DNA from: Streptomyces sp. B3I8
GTDB lineage: Bacteria; Actinomycetota; Actinomycetes; Streptomycetales; Streptomycetaceae
Length of the DNA stretch: 64,000 nt
NCBI RefSeq assembly: GCF_030816915.1
Contig: NZ_JAUSYN010000002.1
Coordinates: 2,555,501-2,619,500, forward strand
Direction: 5' to 3'
Below the pieces are notes generated by a model. The model was not told the DNA's origin. It did no database searches and was given only the letters and a program-made list of their open reading frames with translations. How positions within the stretch are numbered: the stretch's first letter is position 1; each line of letters opens with the position of its first letter. Shown here piece by piece: positions 8,942 to 17,145 of the stretch. Both the position numbers and the translations under genes were made by a program.

Positions 8942-9577
8942 GTGGCGTCGTCGCCACTGCGACCAGCACAGCCGGTGCGCCATGTCGTGGACGTCGAAGC
9001 GACCTGTTGGGCGGGTTCCCGGCCGCCCGGCGCGGTCAGCGAGATCATCGAGGTCGGACTGACCGTCATCGACCTGAAGGCCGGTGAGCGCCTCGCCCGG
9101 CACCGGATTCTGGTGAGGCCCGTCCGATCCACGGTCAGCGAGTTCTGCACGGAGCTGACCGGCCTCACCGCCCACGAAGTCGACCAGGGGGTCGGCTTCG
9201 CCGAGGCGTGCCAAATGCTGGCGACCGAGCACCACGCAGGCACCCGACCGTGGATCAGCTGGGGCGACCACGACCGCCACCAGTTCACCCGACAGTGCCA
9301 GGCGACAGGAACGCCCTACCCCTTCGGCCGCCACCACACCAACGCCAAGGTGGTCTTCACCGAGGCATACGGCCTGCGCAAACGCCCCGGCATGGCACAG
9401 GCTCTGGAGATCGCCGGGCGGCGACTCGAAGGCCGTCACCACCGGGGCGAGGACGACGCCTGGAACATCGCGGCCCTCGTCCTCCACCTGTCCGAACAGG
9501 GCCTCTGGCCGACCACGGTCGACCTCCCCCCGCTTGACACACTCACCCGGCCCAGCAGAACCACCCGATCCAAGTGA
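8942..9577 (+). CDS. 3'-5' exonuclease (DEDDh type)
   Basis: About 210 aa of the DnaQ-like exonuclease superfamily: VVDVEATCW (ExoI, acidic pair), SEIIEVGLTVIDL, ISWGDHDRHQF (ExoII region) and HRGEDDAWNIAALVLHL (ExoIII, H...D). The frame is open from 8696, but the first ~80 codons overlap the start of the toxin gene and do not look coding. Candidate starts are GTG at 8918, 8942 or 8975; none has a convincing ribosome site, so a 5' truncation by rearrangement is possible. It lies inside the region bounded by the two 170-bp repeats. Confidence 0.75.
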   Translation: MASSPLRPAQPVRHVVDVEATCWAGSRPPGAVSEIIEVGLTVIDLKAGERLARHRILVRPVRSTVSEFCTELTGLTAHEVDQGVGFAEACQMLATEHHAGTRPWISWGDHDRHQFTRQCQATGTPYPFGRHHTNAKVVFTEAYGLRKRPGMAQALEIAGRRLEGRHHRGEDDAWNIAALVLHLSEQGLWPTTVDLPPLDTLTRPSRTTRSK

Positions 9578-9663
9578 GTCCAAATCGCCGTACACAGGGC
9601 CGGGGCGCAAACACCTCCCCCCTCACTGACACCCGGCTACGGCGAGCACCACACACCCACCGT

Positions 9664-9833
9664 CCCCGCCGCCCCGTCTCCGGGCCGCCCGGCCATACGG
9701 CTCCCCGCGGTGGAGGGGTGAGAGTCAAGAGTGCAGCGCAGCGAAATCGGCGCAGCCGACGCCGAAGGGCGCTCTTGACGCTTACCCCGCAACCGCCAAC
9801 ATACGAACACCGGGCGGCCTTGGGCGCCCTGCG
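9664..9833 (+). repeat. Dispersed palindrome-containing repeat, copy 2
   Basis: Second copy of the repeat at 4758-4928, same orientation. The outer arms are GGGGTGAGAGTCAAGAG at 9716-9732 and CTCTTGACGCTTACCCC at 9772-9788. It fills most of the 424-base gap between the exonuclease stop and the methyltransferase; nothing else recognisable is present in 9834-10001 apart from AT-poor spacer. The two copies enclose a 4.7-kb segment with the toxin, immunity and exonuclease genes. Confidence 0.85.
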
Positions 9834-10001
9834 ACTCGGCGCCCGCATCAACGGCGTACAAGGAGCGCACCATCGGCTCACCGTCGCGCCAAGCCCCCTG
9901 CCACTGTCTCGTAACGCGCTGTCGCCTTGCCGGCACCCGCGATAACCTTCACGAAAGTGACGGCCGTTGGCGGCACAGTCGAGCAATGTGCGAGGGAAAC
10001 C

Positions 10002-10778
10002 GTGGGACGGCGCGACGTACAAGGGCATTACGACCAGCTCGCAGCCGAGTATGACGAACACTGGGTCTACGGCCCGGAGTACGTCCCGTGGATGTCCGGC
10101 CGGATCGCCGAGGCACTGCGGCTCAGCCCCACCGACCGGATCGCCGACATCGGCTCCGGCACGGGCCTGTTCGCCAGGGAACTTGCATGGCAACTCCGGC
10201 CTCGTCACCCCATCCTGTGCGTCGAACCCTCCGAAGCAATGCTCCGAGGACTCGGCACACCGCCTCCACCGGAGCTCACGCCGGTCGTCGCTTCCGCAGA
10301 GGACATCGCTGAAGGCCACACCCGGCTGCCGTACGAGGCACTCGACGCAATGTGGTTGAAGGAGTCGGTGCACCACGTGACCGACCAGGCGCGCACACTG
10401 CGTGGCCTCGCCGACCGGCTGGCCCCTGGGGGCCGGCTGCTTGTGGTCATGCTCCCGGCCACTATTCGGTACCCCTTGTTCAAGGCGGCCCTCGACCGCT
10501 TCGAGGAACTGCAGCCGGACCCGGCCGACATCCAGGAACACCTGTGCCAGGCCGGGCTGGAGACCCGGCTCGACCACGTCGAGCACGAGCTCCGCATCGA
10601 CCGGGACAGATACCTCGGCATGGTCCGCGCTCGCTACATGTCCCTGCTCTCCACTTTCAGTGACGATGAGATCGAGGAAGGCATCGAAGAGATGCGAGCC
10701 GCCCATCCGGAACCCGTACTGGCTTTCCCCGACCGCTTCGCATTCGTCCTGGGCCAGCGAGTGGAGGCGAGCGCGTGA
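10002..10778 (+). CDS. Class I SAM-dependent methyltransferase
   Basis: 258 aa with the Rossmann motif I ADIGSGTGLFARELA, motif II acidic CVEPSEAM, and ASAEDIAEG as the adenine-contact region. The similar pattern HYDQLAAEYDEHW at the N-terminus is typical of UbiE-like small-molecule methyltransferases. The GTG at 10002 is chosen because GAGGGA lies four bases upstream; an ATG at 9927 would add 25 unsupported residues. The stop overlaps the start of the NTPase gene (GTGAGC at 10775), so the two are translationally coupled. The substrate is unknown, and its place at the head of a conflict-type operon is unusual. Confidence 0.85.
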   Translation: MGRRDVQGHYDQLAAEYDEHWVYGPEYVPWMSGRIAEALRLSPTDRIADIGSGTGLFARELAWQLRPRHPILCVEPSEAMLRGLGTPPPPELTPVVASAEDIAEGHTRLPYEALDAMWLKESVHHVTDQARTLRGLADRLAPGGRLLVVMLPATIRYPLFKAALDRFEELQPDPADIQEHLCQAGLETRLDHVEHELRIDRDRYLGMVRARYMSLLSTFSDDEIEEGIEEMRAAHPEPVLAFPDRFAFVLGQRVEASA

Positions 10779-13498
10779 GCACCGTCGTCGACGAACGACT
10801 GAAGCGCCTGCGACGGGAACTCGTCGACCATTCCCGGATCGCCGACCGTCTCGGACTGGATCTTGAGCGCCCGTTACGGTCCCTGAACGACGGCTATCCC
10901 GAGAACGCCGTCGCGCTGGTCGGAAAGCTGACCGAAAAGCTCCTCAAGGAGCTGTGGCGGCATCACGGCGTGGAGGGCGATCCCTCCACCAAGGCGCTGA
11001 ACGACCTGGTGAAGCGCTGCCGCCCGTACATCCGTAGCAGCACGGTGCTGGATGCGCTCGACGACATCCGGCGCCTGCGCAACCGTTCCACACACGACGG
11101 TTACGACATCAGTGACGAGGACGGGCTGCTCGCGGTCCGCCGGCTCGTCGACGTCCTGATCTGGTTCACCAACACAGGAAGCGCGGCCCTGCTCGGGGGC
11201 GAACCCGACGTGGCCCCCGAGGTGGCGCGCCGCTGCGAGTTCCTCGCCGGACTCCACGTCACCCTCGGCTACCGCCAGGCCAAGCGGTTCGTACTCAGCC
11301 CGGACACCGTCTACCTCTTGTTCTGCCGCGAGTCGGGGATGCGGCTGGAATACGTGGAGTTGATGATCTCGCGGGATGCCGACGACCTCGGGACGGTTCT
11401 CACCTCCCACGGCGGTGAACTGCTCCGCACGCGGTTGCCCAAGCTGACCCGATTCGTCGTAGTGGACGACGACGGGGGAACAGCCGGTGACCTGCACCAA
11501 CTGCTGGGCACGGACTTCAGGATCGTGCGGTACGACGGCTTCGTCGACACCATCGTCAACCTCGACACTCATCTCGCCGAGCTAGCCGAAAGCACAGCCC
11601 TGGACACGGCGCACGCGCAGCGCACACCCGTTGCCGCGACCGTCCTCACCACTGACCCGCACACCGGTGAGTCATCGGTGACGGAATCCGGTGACGCAGC
11701 GGAGGTAGTGGCCCGTCTGTCACGCGGAAGCGCCAACGTCCTGGTCACCGGCCGACCGGGCAGCGGAAAGAGCACGCTCCTGCGCGCCCTGGCTGCCGAC
11801 CCGGGAGTCCGTCGCTTCCGCTTCTACTTCGACCTCGGACTCAAGCCGAAGGACGAGCCGTTCTCCGAGTACGCCGCTCGCATCCTGGCACCGGCCATGG
11901 CGTCGGACCGCTCCCGCGCGTACGACCTCTTCCTCTACCTGATCCGCTCCGGAAGTGCCCTGTGCGTACTGGACGCGGTCGACGAAGGTGTCGCGGAGCC
12001 GAGTCCCGCCGGCTTTCTGCGCCTGTTCACCGACCTCTCGGCCGTACTGTCGGCAGAGTCGGCGGTCGTCCTGAGTTCCCGGGTCTCCTTCCTGGCGGAC
12101 TCGCCGCAGGTACGGCAGCTCCTCGACAGCGGCGCCGGCCGTTCCGAACAGCTCGTTGAGCAGATGTACGCGAACGGCGTGGACCCGTCCCGTGTGCCGC
12201 ACTTCCACGTCGTACGCCTTGCCGAGCCGGCGGCCACCCCACTGGAAAGGCGTCTCACCGCGGAACTCGGCCTGCCACCGGAGCAGCCCCTCGCGGACAT
12301 CCTCGGCACCCACCTCACTCGTACTCTGACCGAGCAGGGGCTTCCTGAACTGGAGCAGCGGCTTCCCGCCACGCTCGGGCGGGCGTTCCTCGCGGACCGC
12401 ACCGTCTTCTCCCTGCTCGACCTGCACCGTGAGCTGGGCACCGACGCCTTCACCGAGGGGCGCCTGGATCCGGCGACCTGCGTCCTCGGCCCGCTGCTGC
12501 GGCCTGCGGGACCGGACCACGTCGCGTTCGTTCACAGCGCCTACCAGGAGTTGCTGGCCGCCCGGTATCTCGCTGACCCGGCTCACCTTGCGGCTGCGGC
12601 AAACCTTCCCGACGGCGCCTTTCTGACGGAACAGGTACGCGCCTTCCTCGCCAACCCGTCCGGCGCCGGAGGGGACGGCGAGTACGGCAGTCCGGTGCGC
12701 GAGGACTGCGTACTGCCCACCGGGGCGTATCTTGTCGGCCCGGCCGAGCGGCTGCTGATCCGCCGCATCGAGCGTCCCGTGCGTTTCGACCGCCGGGCCG
12801 TGACCGCCGCCCGGTACCGGCGCTTCCTGGAAGCGCTGGAGGCGGACGGCACCTCCCAGTGGGACCACCCGGACCAGCCGGCCGATGTAACCCACCGTCC
12901 TTGGACCGACCGGCTGCGTCACCCCGACTATTACGAGAATCCGCGCTTCGACGACCATCCGGCGATCTGCGTCAGTTGGTGGAGCGCCTACGCCTTCGCC
13001 GCGTTCGAAGGAAAACGGCTGCCGACCTCCCTCGAATGGGAGGCGGCGGCACGCGGCACCGACGGGCGGCTCTTCCCCTGGGGCGACACCCCGGACAGCA
13101 GCCGCGTCAACTGTGCCGACGCGTGGGTCGGCCACCCCGTCGTGACCTATCAGGCGTGGTACCGGGACTTCGCGGGCGACGCCGTCCGCCGGGCCGGTGC
13201 CACACCGGCCGACGACCGGCCCGGCAACCGCTCCCCGTTCGGTGTCCTGGACATGGTGGGCAACTGCTGGGAGTGGACCTCCACCACCCTGGACGACGCC
13301 GCCGAAGCCGTCATCTGCGGTGGAAGCTACGACAACCCGATGCGCGCGGTGCAGACCAGCAGCAAGGGCGTCTACCGCAAGCGCGGCGGAAGCAACGCGG
13401 TGGGTTTCCGCTGCGTGCAGGACATCGACCCGGCTGCCGTACCCGCCACGGCACGGACAGTGATCGCTACCGCCCGAGCGGAGGGGACGACAGCATGA
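10775..13498 (+). CDS. HEPN-STAND NTPase-FGE fusion (candidate conflict/defence sensor)
   Basis: 907-aa multidomain protein. Residues ~40-135 form a helical HEPN/DUF4145-like domain with RNRSTH at 102-107, matching the RNxxxH RNase motif. Residues ~145-270 are an unassigned alpha/beta domain. A STAND/NACHT-like P-loop ATPase follows, with Walker A GRPGSGKS at 326-333, Walker B LCVLDAVDE at 396-404, and a sensor-like VVLSSRVSF. From ~640 a formylglycine-generating-enzyme/sulfatase-modifying fold appears (LPTSLEWEAAARG, FGVLDMVGNCWEWT, CGGSY). Such architectures are known from bacterial conflict systems, where the FGE fold may sense or bind. It is coupled to the genes on both sides by 4-bp overlaps. 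Codon 34 is TTA, so translation may need the bldA tRNA. Confidence 0.85.
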   Translation: MSTVVDERLKRLRRELVDHSRIADRLGLDLERPLRSLNDGYPENAVALVGKLTEKLLKELWRHHGVEGDPSTKALNDLVKRCRPYIRSSTVLDALDDIRRLRNRSTHDGYDISDEDGLLAVRRLVDVLIWFTNTGSAALLGGEPDVAPEVARRCEFLAGLHVTLGYRQAKRFVLSPDTVYLLFCRESGMRLEYVELMISRDADDLGTVLTSHGGELLRTRLPKLTRFVVVDDDGGTAGDLHQLLGTDFRIVRYDGFVDTIVNLDTHLAELAESTALDTAHAQRTPVAATVLTTDPHTGESSVTESGDAAEVVARLSRGSANVLVTGRPGSGKSTLLRALAADPGVRRFRFYFDLGLKPKDEPFSEYAARILAPAMASDRSRAYDLFLYLIRSGSALCVLDAVDEGVAEPSPAGFLRLFTDLSAVLSAESAVVLSSRVSFLADSPQVRQLLDSGAGRSEQLVEQMYANGVDPSRVPHFHVVRLAEPAATPLERRLTAELGLPPEQPLADILGTHLTRTLTEQGLPELEQRLPATLGRAFLADRTVFSLLDLHRELGTDAFTEGRLDPATCVLGPLLRPAGPDHVAFVHSAYQELLAARYLADPAHLAAAANLPDGAFLTEQVRAFLANPSGAGGDGEYGSPVREDCVLPTGAYLVGPAERLLIRRIERPVRFDRRAVTAARYRRFLEALEADGTSQWDHPDQPADVTHRPWTDRLRHPDYYENPRFDDHPAICVSWWSAYAFAAFEGKRLPTSLEWEAAARGTDGRLFPWGDTPDSSRVNCADAWVGHPVVTYQAWYRDFAGDAVRRAGATPADDRPGNRSPFGVLDMVGNCWEWTSTTLDDAAEAVICGGSYDNPMRAVQTSSKGVYRKRGGSNAVGFRCVQDIDPAAVPATARTVIATARAEGTTA

Positions 13499-13794
13499 AC
13501 GACGACCACAATGGCGAACCCGGCTTCGGCGGCAGCGGCGGACCGCGATACGGGACCATCGTCAACCGGCGGCCGAGCGGCGGCGGGGCAAGTGGCACGG
13601 TCGATACCTACGTGGTCCGGGACACCGAGCAGGAGCGGTACTACAGCTTCGACTACCGGCAGATCGTGACCGAGGGATTCCGCACCATCCGTACCGGCGA
13701 ACGCGTCCGCTTCCACATCAGCCCCCAAAGTCCGGACCGGGCGGAATTCGTCATCCGTCTCGACCAGCCCGATCCGGCCGAGTTCTACCGGTGA
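13495..13794 (+). CDS. Small OB-fold / cold-shock-like protein
   Basis: 99 aa. It begins with a Gly-rich tail and contains RYGTIVNRRPSGGG, YSFDYRQIVTEGFRTI and GERVRFHISPQ, an order reminiscent of cold-shock domains (GxVxWF..., GFI..., GxxVxFxV) although the RNP motifs are altered. The start overlaps the NTPase stop as ATGA at 13495-13498, and its stop overlaps the next gene, so it is an integral operon member. It may bind nucleic acid for the system; this is inference from a weak pattern. Confidence 0.7.
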   Translation: MNDDHNGEPGFGGSGGPRYGTIVNRRPSGGGASGTVDTYVVRDTEQERYYSFDYRQIVTEGFRTIRTGERVRFHISPQSPDRAEFVIRLDQPDPAEFYR

Positions 13795-15092
13795 CCGCGC
13801 CCAGCCCGGCACCACCCCTCACCGACGTGACGGGGGCTCGGCAGGAACTGACCGTCGTACTGCCCGCCCGGCTGCACCATGCTCCCGGCTGGCCCGAGGG
13901 CCCGTTCCCGTTCGAACTCGGCAACCGCCGCACGGACGCAGCGACCAGGTCCACCTACTTCGCGCCCGCCTCCGCGCGTGTCCTCTACGGCGCGCCCGGA
14001 CAGCCTCGCCGCTGGCACCTGCCGCTGGACGTCAAGCAGGACGGACTGCGCCTGCTCGGCACAGAGCTGCTCCGCGCGGCCACCGCCCGCGATCCCGGAC
14101 ACGCTCTGGCCGTCCTGCACTTCACCGTGGAGCGACCGCTCCTGCCGGTACTGCGGGCCATGAGCGCACGGCGGCCGGTCACCGAAGCCGATCCGTCCCC
14201 CGGGCTCACCGGCCCCTTCGACCCCGCCGAGCTCCTCGCCGGCATCGCCGATGTTCGAGACCCCGCTGCGCCCTTCGCCCTCACTCACCCGTACACCATC
14301 GCCTTCCTGACCCCGACGGCTGAGCACACGCCCACCCTCCGCGTCGGCCCCGAGGGAGAACTGCCCGCTACGGCCGACCGCTGGCTGTGGCAACTGGCTT
14401 CCCGCTCCACCCCCCAGGACTTCCCCCTGGCCCCGGAGACTGCCGCAGTACAACTTCAGGACGCCGTACGAATCTCCGCCGACTGGAGCGCCCTGGTCCT
14501 ACGACAGGGCGCCGCATTCCTCGGGCACCGCACCGATTCCGGCGAGGGCGATTTCTACGAGTTCGGCGCGTTGCATTCCCGCACCGTCTACCTCGACGCG
14601 CTGCTCCTTGGCTCACTCCAGCGCGACCACATCGACGAACTCACCGACGAGCTCTCGGACGTGTTCACCACTCCACGCCGCCTGGCCCGCCGTGTCGCCG
14701 CACTGGAACGCAACATCGCCTTTTTCCGCAGCGGCTACTGGCGCCAGCACCTGACAGCCCACGGCCCGGCCAACGAACTCCTCCTCGCCTTTCAGAACCA
14801 GCACCGCCTGCCGGCCCGCTTCGCAGAGATCCTCGCCGAGGCCGCCGACTACAGCCGCCTGGTCCAGACCCAGGAGAGCCAGCAGATCAGCGGCGCGTTG
14901 GGCGTCCTGACCATCCTGGGCCTCCCCCTGGGCACGGCCCTGGGCATCCTCCAGGTCCTGGACGATCACTCGCTGTCCCACCTGTTCACCGCCCTCGGCT
15001 TGTCCGTGGCGGCTACGGCGGGGGTGCTGACCACGCGGTACGGGAGATTGGTGCTGTCGTCGCTGCGGGGTGGGAAGAGTGGGCGGCGGTAA
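13791..15092 (+). CDS. Conflict-operon protein with C-terminal membrane hairpin
   Basis: 433 aa of unrecognised family. Residues 1-290 are soluble with short conserved-looking motifs (FELGNRRTDA, YEFGALHSRTVYLDALLLG). Residues ~290-365 are helical and charged, and two hydrophobic helices lie at ~370-393 and ~398-424. The long helix followed by two C-terminal membrane helices resembles the CorA-like topology of membrane effectors in some defence systems. The GTG start at 13791 overlaps the preceding stop (GTGA). It is the last gene of the operon and a plausible effector. Confidence 0.7.
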   Translation: MTAPSPAPPLTDVTGARQELTVVLPARLHHAPGWPEGPFPFELGNRRTDAATRSTYFAPASARVLYGAPGQPRRWHLPLDVKQDGLRLLGTELLRAATARDPGHALAVLHFTVERPLLPVLRAMSARRPVTEADPSPGLTGPFDPAELLAGIADVRDPAAPFALTHPYTIAFLTPTAEHTPTLRVGPEGELPATADRWLWQLASRSTPQDFPLAPETAAVQLQDAVRISADWSALVLRQGAAFLGHRTDSGEGDFYEFGALHSRTVYLDALLLGSLQRDHIDELTDELSDVFTTPRRLARRVAALERNIAFFRSGYWRQHLTAHGPANELLLAFQNQHRLPARFAEILAEAADYSRLVQTQESQQISGALGVLTILGLPLGTALGILQVLDDHSLSHLFTALGLSVAATAGVLTTRYGRLVLSSLRGGKSGRR

Positions 15093-15227
15093 ACAGCCGC
15101 CCAGCCCATCGGCGATGCCGCCCGCCTCCGGCCGGAAAAACCGCGCATGGGCTGGGACGAGGGCAGCGCCCGAGACCCTGAGCCGAGCATGTGCGTCCCG
15201 GACAACCGCAGGGCTACCCTCTCCGGT

Positions 15228-15716
15228 GTGCCAGAAGATCTCGCGTGGGAAGCGCCAGAAGGGTCCTGGGCTTCGTCTGCGGCCCGGCGCCGCAACATGC
15301 AGGCGATCCGTAGCCGGGATACGAAGCCCGAGCGACTGATCCGGCGCCTGGTGCACGCCAAAGGGCTGCGTTACCGCATCGCCGCCCGCCCTCTCTCGGA
15401 TCTTCGCCGAACGGCGGACCTGGTGTTCCGCCCGACGAAGGTCGCCGTCTTCATAGACGGCTGCTACTGGCACGGCTGCCCCGAGCATTACGTGCCCCCG
15501 AAGACGAACTCCGGTTACTGGTCGGAAAAGGTTCTGCGCAATGTCGAGCGCGACCGGGACACCGACCGCAGGCTGGGCGAGGCCGGTTGGCTCGTGCTCC
15601 GCTTCTGGGAGCACGAGCCGTCAGACTCATGCGCTCAGAAGATCACTGACACCGTTCTTTCGCGGCGCACCGGACTGGCTGCTCCGCGAAACGGAGATTT
15701 CCATCTGTCCGACTGA
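15228..15716 (+). CDS. vsr: Very short patch repair (Vsr) endonuclease
   Basis: 162 aa. Vsr landmarks are present: RRRNMQAIRSRDTKPE at the start, ADLVFRPTKVAVFIDGCYWH with the catalytic Asp and zinc-binding CYWHGCPEH, and WLVLRFWEHE. Vsr nicks T:G mismatches produced when 5-methylcytosine is deaminated, and so accompanies C5 methyltransferases. The GTG at 15228 was chosen; a TACCCT hexamer seven bases upstream suggests a leaderless transcript. ATG at 15189 is an alternative. It converges with the methyltransferase gene and overlaps its 3' end by about 90 bases. Confidence 0.9.
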   Translation: MPEDLAWEAPEGSWASSAARRRNMQAIRSRDTKPERLIRRLVHAKGLRYRIAARPLSDLRRTADLVFRPTKVAVFIDGCYWHGCPEHYVPPKTNSGYWSEKVLRNVERDRDTDRRLGEAGWLVLRFWEHEPSDSCAQKITDTVLSRRTGLAAPRNGDFHLSD

Positions 15717-16970
15717 TTCCGGCCCCGGGGTCCCGAGGCCGGAATCCATGACGTAGTCGTTCAGAAGCTCTTCACGGTGCTCAGGTCGCAGAATGGCCGC
15801 AATTGCCCTGCCGACAGCCTCCGCCACCGGCGGCGGGAACGCGTTTCCCACCTGACGGTAACGCGCGGTCTTCTTACCCTGGAATTTCCAGCCACGCGGG
15901 AACCCCTGGATGATGGCAGCCTGTTCGACGGTCAGCATCGGCCCGGCATCCCGGAAGAGGTCACGCTCGGGATCGCACTCTCCCCGGTCGTTGGCGACGC
16001 CCATGGCATTGACGCCCAGAGCCTCCCACGCACGCTTGGCCCGGGTGGGTCCGAGATCAGCTCCGCCGTGCTTCCGTGAGCCACCTACCAGAGTCGGCGC
16101 CACACCCCGGCCTGCGGCTGCCGCCTTCTCCGCGTCCTCCAGCCAGTCATCGAAGACGTTCTTCCCGGTCCGGTCCCCCGGTCCAGCCGGCTCGCCCCAC
16201 TTGTTCTTGTCCCAGAAGTCGCGGCAGCGCTCCTTCATGGTCTTTTCAAGCGCCCGTGCCACGGTGGCTTCATCTTCATCCAAGCGGGCGGGCCAAGAGA
16301 AATCTGCCCCGTCGCCAGGGAGATATTTTTCATGGATTGCCACGAGAATCGCCCTGGGGCGCAATTGAGGAACACCGAAATCCTTGGCGTCCAACCGGCG
16401 CCAGACCTTCCGCATCTCTGCATCCTGGCGGGCGGGGGTCCACCCCCGCTTCATCCGCGGGACAGAGTAACCAAGGTCCTTAAGGCTCTCCAGAATCTCC
16501 GCGCGGTAGCTGATGAAAACTTCCGGAGGCTCCAAAATGCCCCGCACGTTCTCGATCATCACCGCCTTAGGGCGGAGCCTGTCGATGATTTCCAGAGCGG
16601 CTGGAAATAGGTCACGTTCATCGTCTTTTCCGAGCTGTTTTCCGGCTAGGGAGAACGGAGGGCACGGGACTCCTCCCGCGAGCAAATCAAGGTCACCTGG
16701 ATCCAGGTTCAGGTTTTCATATTCCTTGGACTTCAGGAATTCCTTGACATCCGTTGGGCGTAGACTATTAGCCCGCTGCGCATTCCAGCCGGGCCACCCA
16801 GCCACGTTCGCGCTCAATGTCTCGACGGCGCTCGGCTCCCACTCGACGAGGGAAAGGTGGTCAAAGCCGGCGTTGTGCAGCCCAACGGCTTGCCCGCCGG
16901 CCCCCGCGCAGATCTCGATCGAGGTCAGTGGCGAGGCGAACTGCGGGCGCTTCCGGCCGTTGGCGCGCAT
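15627..16970 (-). CDS. DNA (cytosine-5) methyltransferase
   Basis: 447-aa Dcm-type enzyme. Motif I ICAGAGGQAVGL, motif IV GGVPCPPFSLAGKQ with the catalytic Pro-Cys, motif VI ENVRG, motif VIII QLRPRAILVA, and motif X RYRQVGNAFPPPVAEAV are all present. The ATG at 16970 follows AGGAGGAG eight bases upstream, which excludes the longer frame to 17186. It methylates cytosine in an unknown target, presumably as the self-marking arm of the island. It lies 175 bases downstream of the helicase gene on the same strand. The 3' end overlaps vsr on the opposite strand. Confidence 0.93.
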   Translation of the reverse strand: MRANGRKRPQFASPLTSIEICAGAGGQAVGLHNAGFDHLSLVEWEPSAVETLSANVAGWPGWNAQRANSLRPTDVKEFLKSKEYENLNLDPGDLDLLAGGVPCPPFSLAGKQLGKDDERDLFPAALEIIDRLRPKAVMIENVRGILEPPEVFISYRAEILESLKDLGYSVPRMKRGWTPARQDAEMRKVWRRLDAKDFGVPQLRPRAILVAIHEKYLPGDGADFSWPARLDEDEATVARALEKTMKERCRDFWDKNKWGEPAGPGDRTGKNVFDDWLEDAEKAAAAGRGVAPTLVGGSRKHGGADLGPTRAKRAWEALGVNAMGVANDRGECDPERDLFRDAGPMLTVEQAAIIQGFPRGWKFQGKKTARYRQVGNAFPPPVAEAVGRAIAAILRPEHREELLNDYVMDSGLGTPGPESVGQMEISVSRSSQSGAPRKNGVSDLLSA

Positions 16971-17145
16971 GGCGCTCCTCCTGGTATCACTCACGGGTGG
17001 CTCCAAGCGACCGTGCGTAATCATCGGTCTCTTGATACCAAGAGTCTCCCATTCCGCGTGCTCGCGGGGGCAACCCTGTGAGCGGACCCAGCTGATGCCC
17101 GGCCCAGCCAGATCAAGCCGAGCCGGGGAGACCAAAGCACAGAAC

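Noticed and set aside
4758..9833. Insertion sequence or transposon ends
   Set aside because: No transposase gene lies between or within the repeats, and the copies are direct rather than inverted; kept as an unexplained repeat element.
10874..11572. Minus-strand frame of 232 codons inside the NTPase gene
   Set aside because: No ribosome site and no pattern; the NTPase frame is clearly coding through this region.
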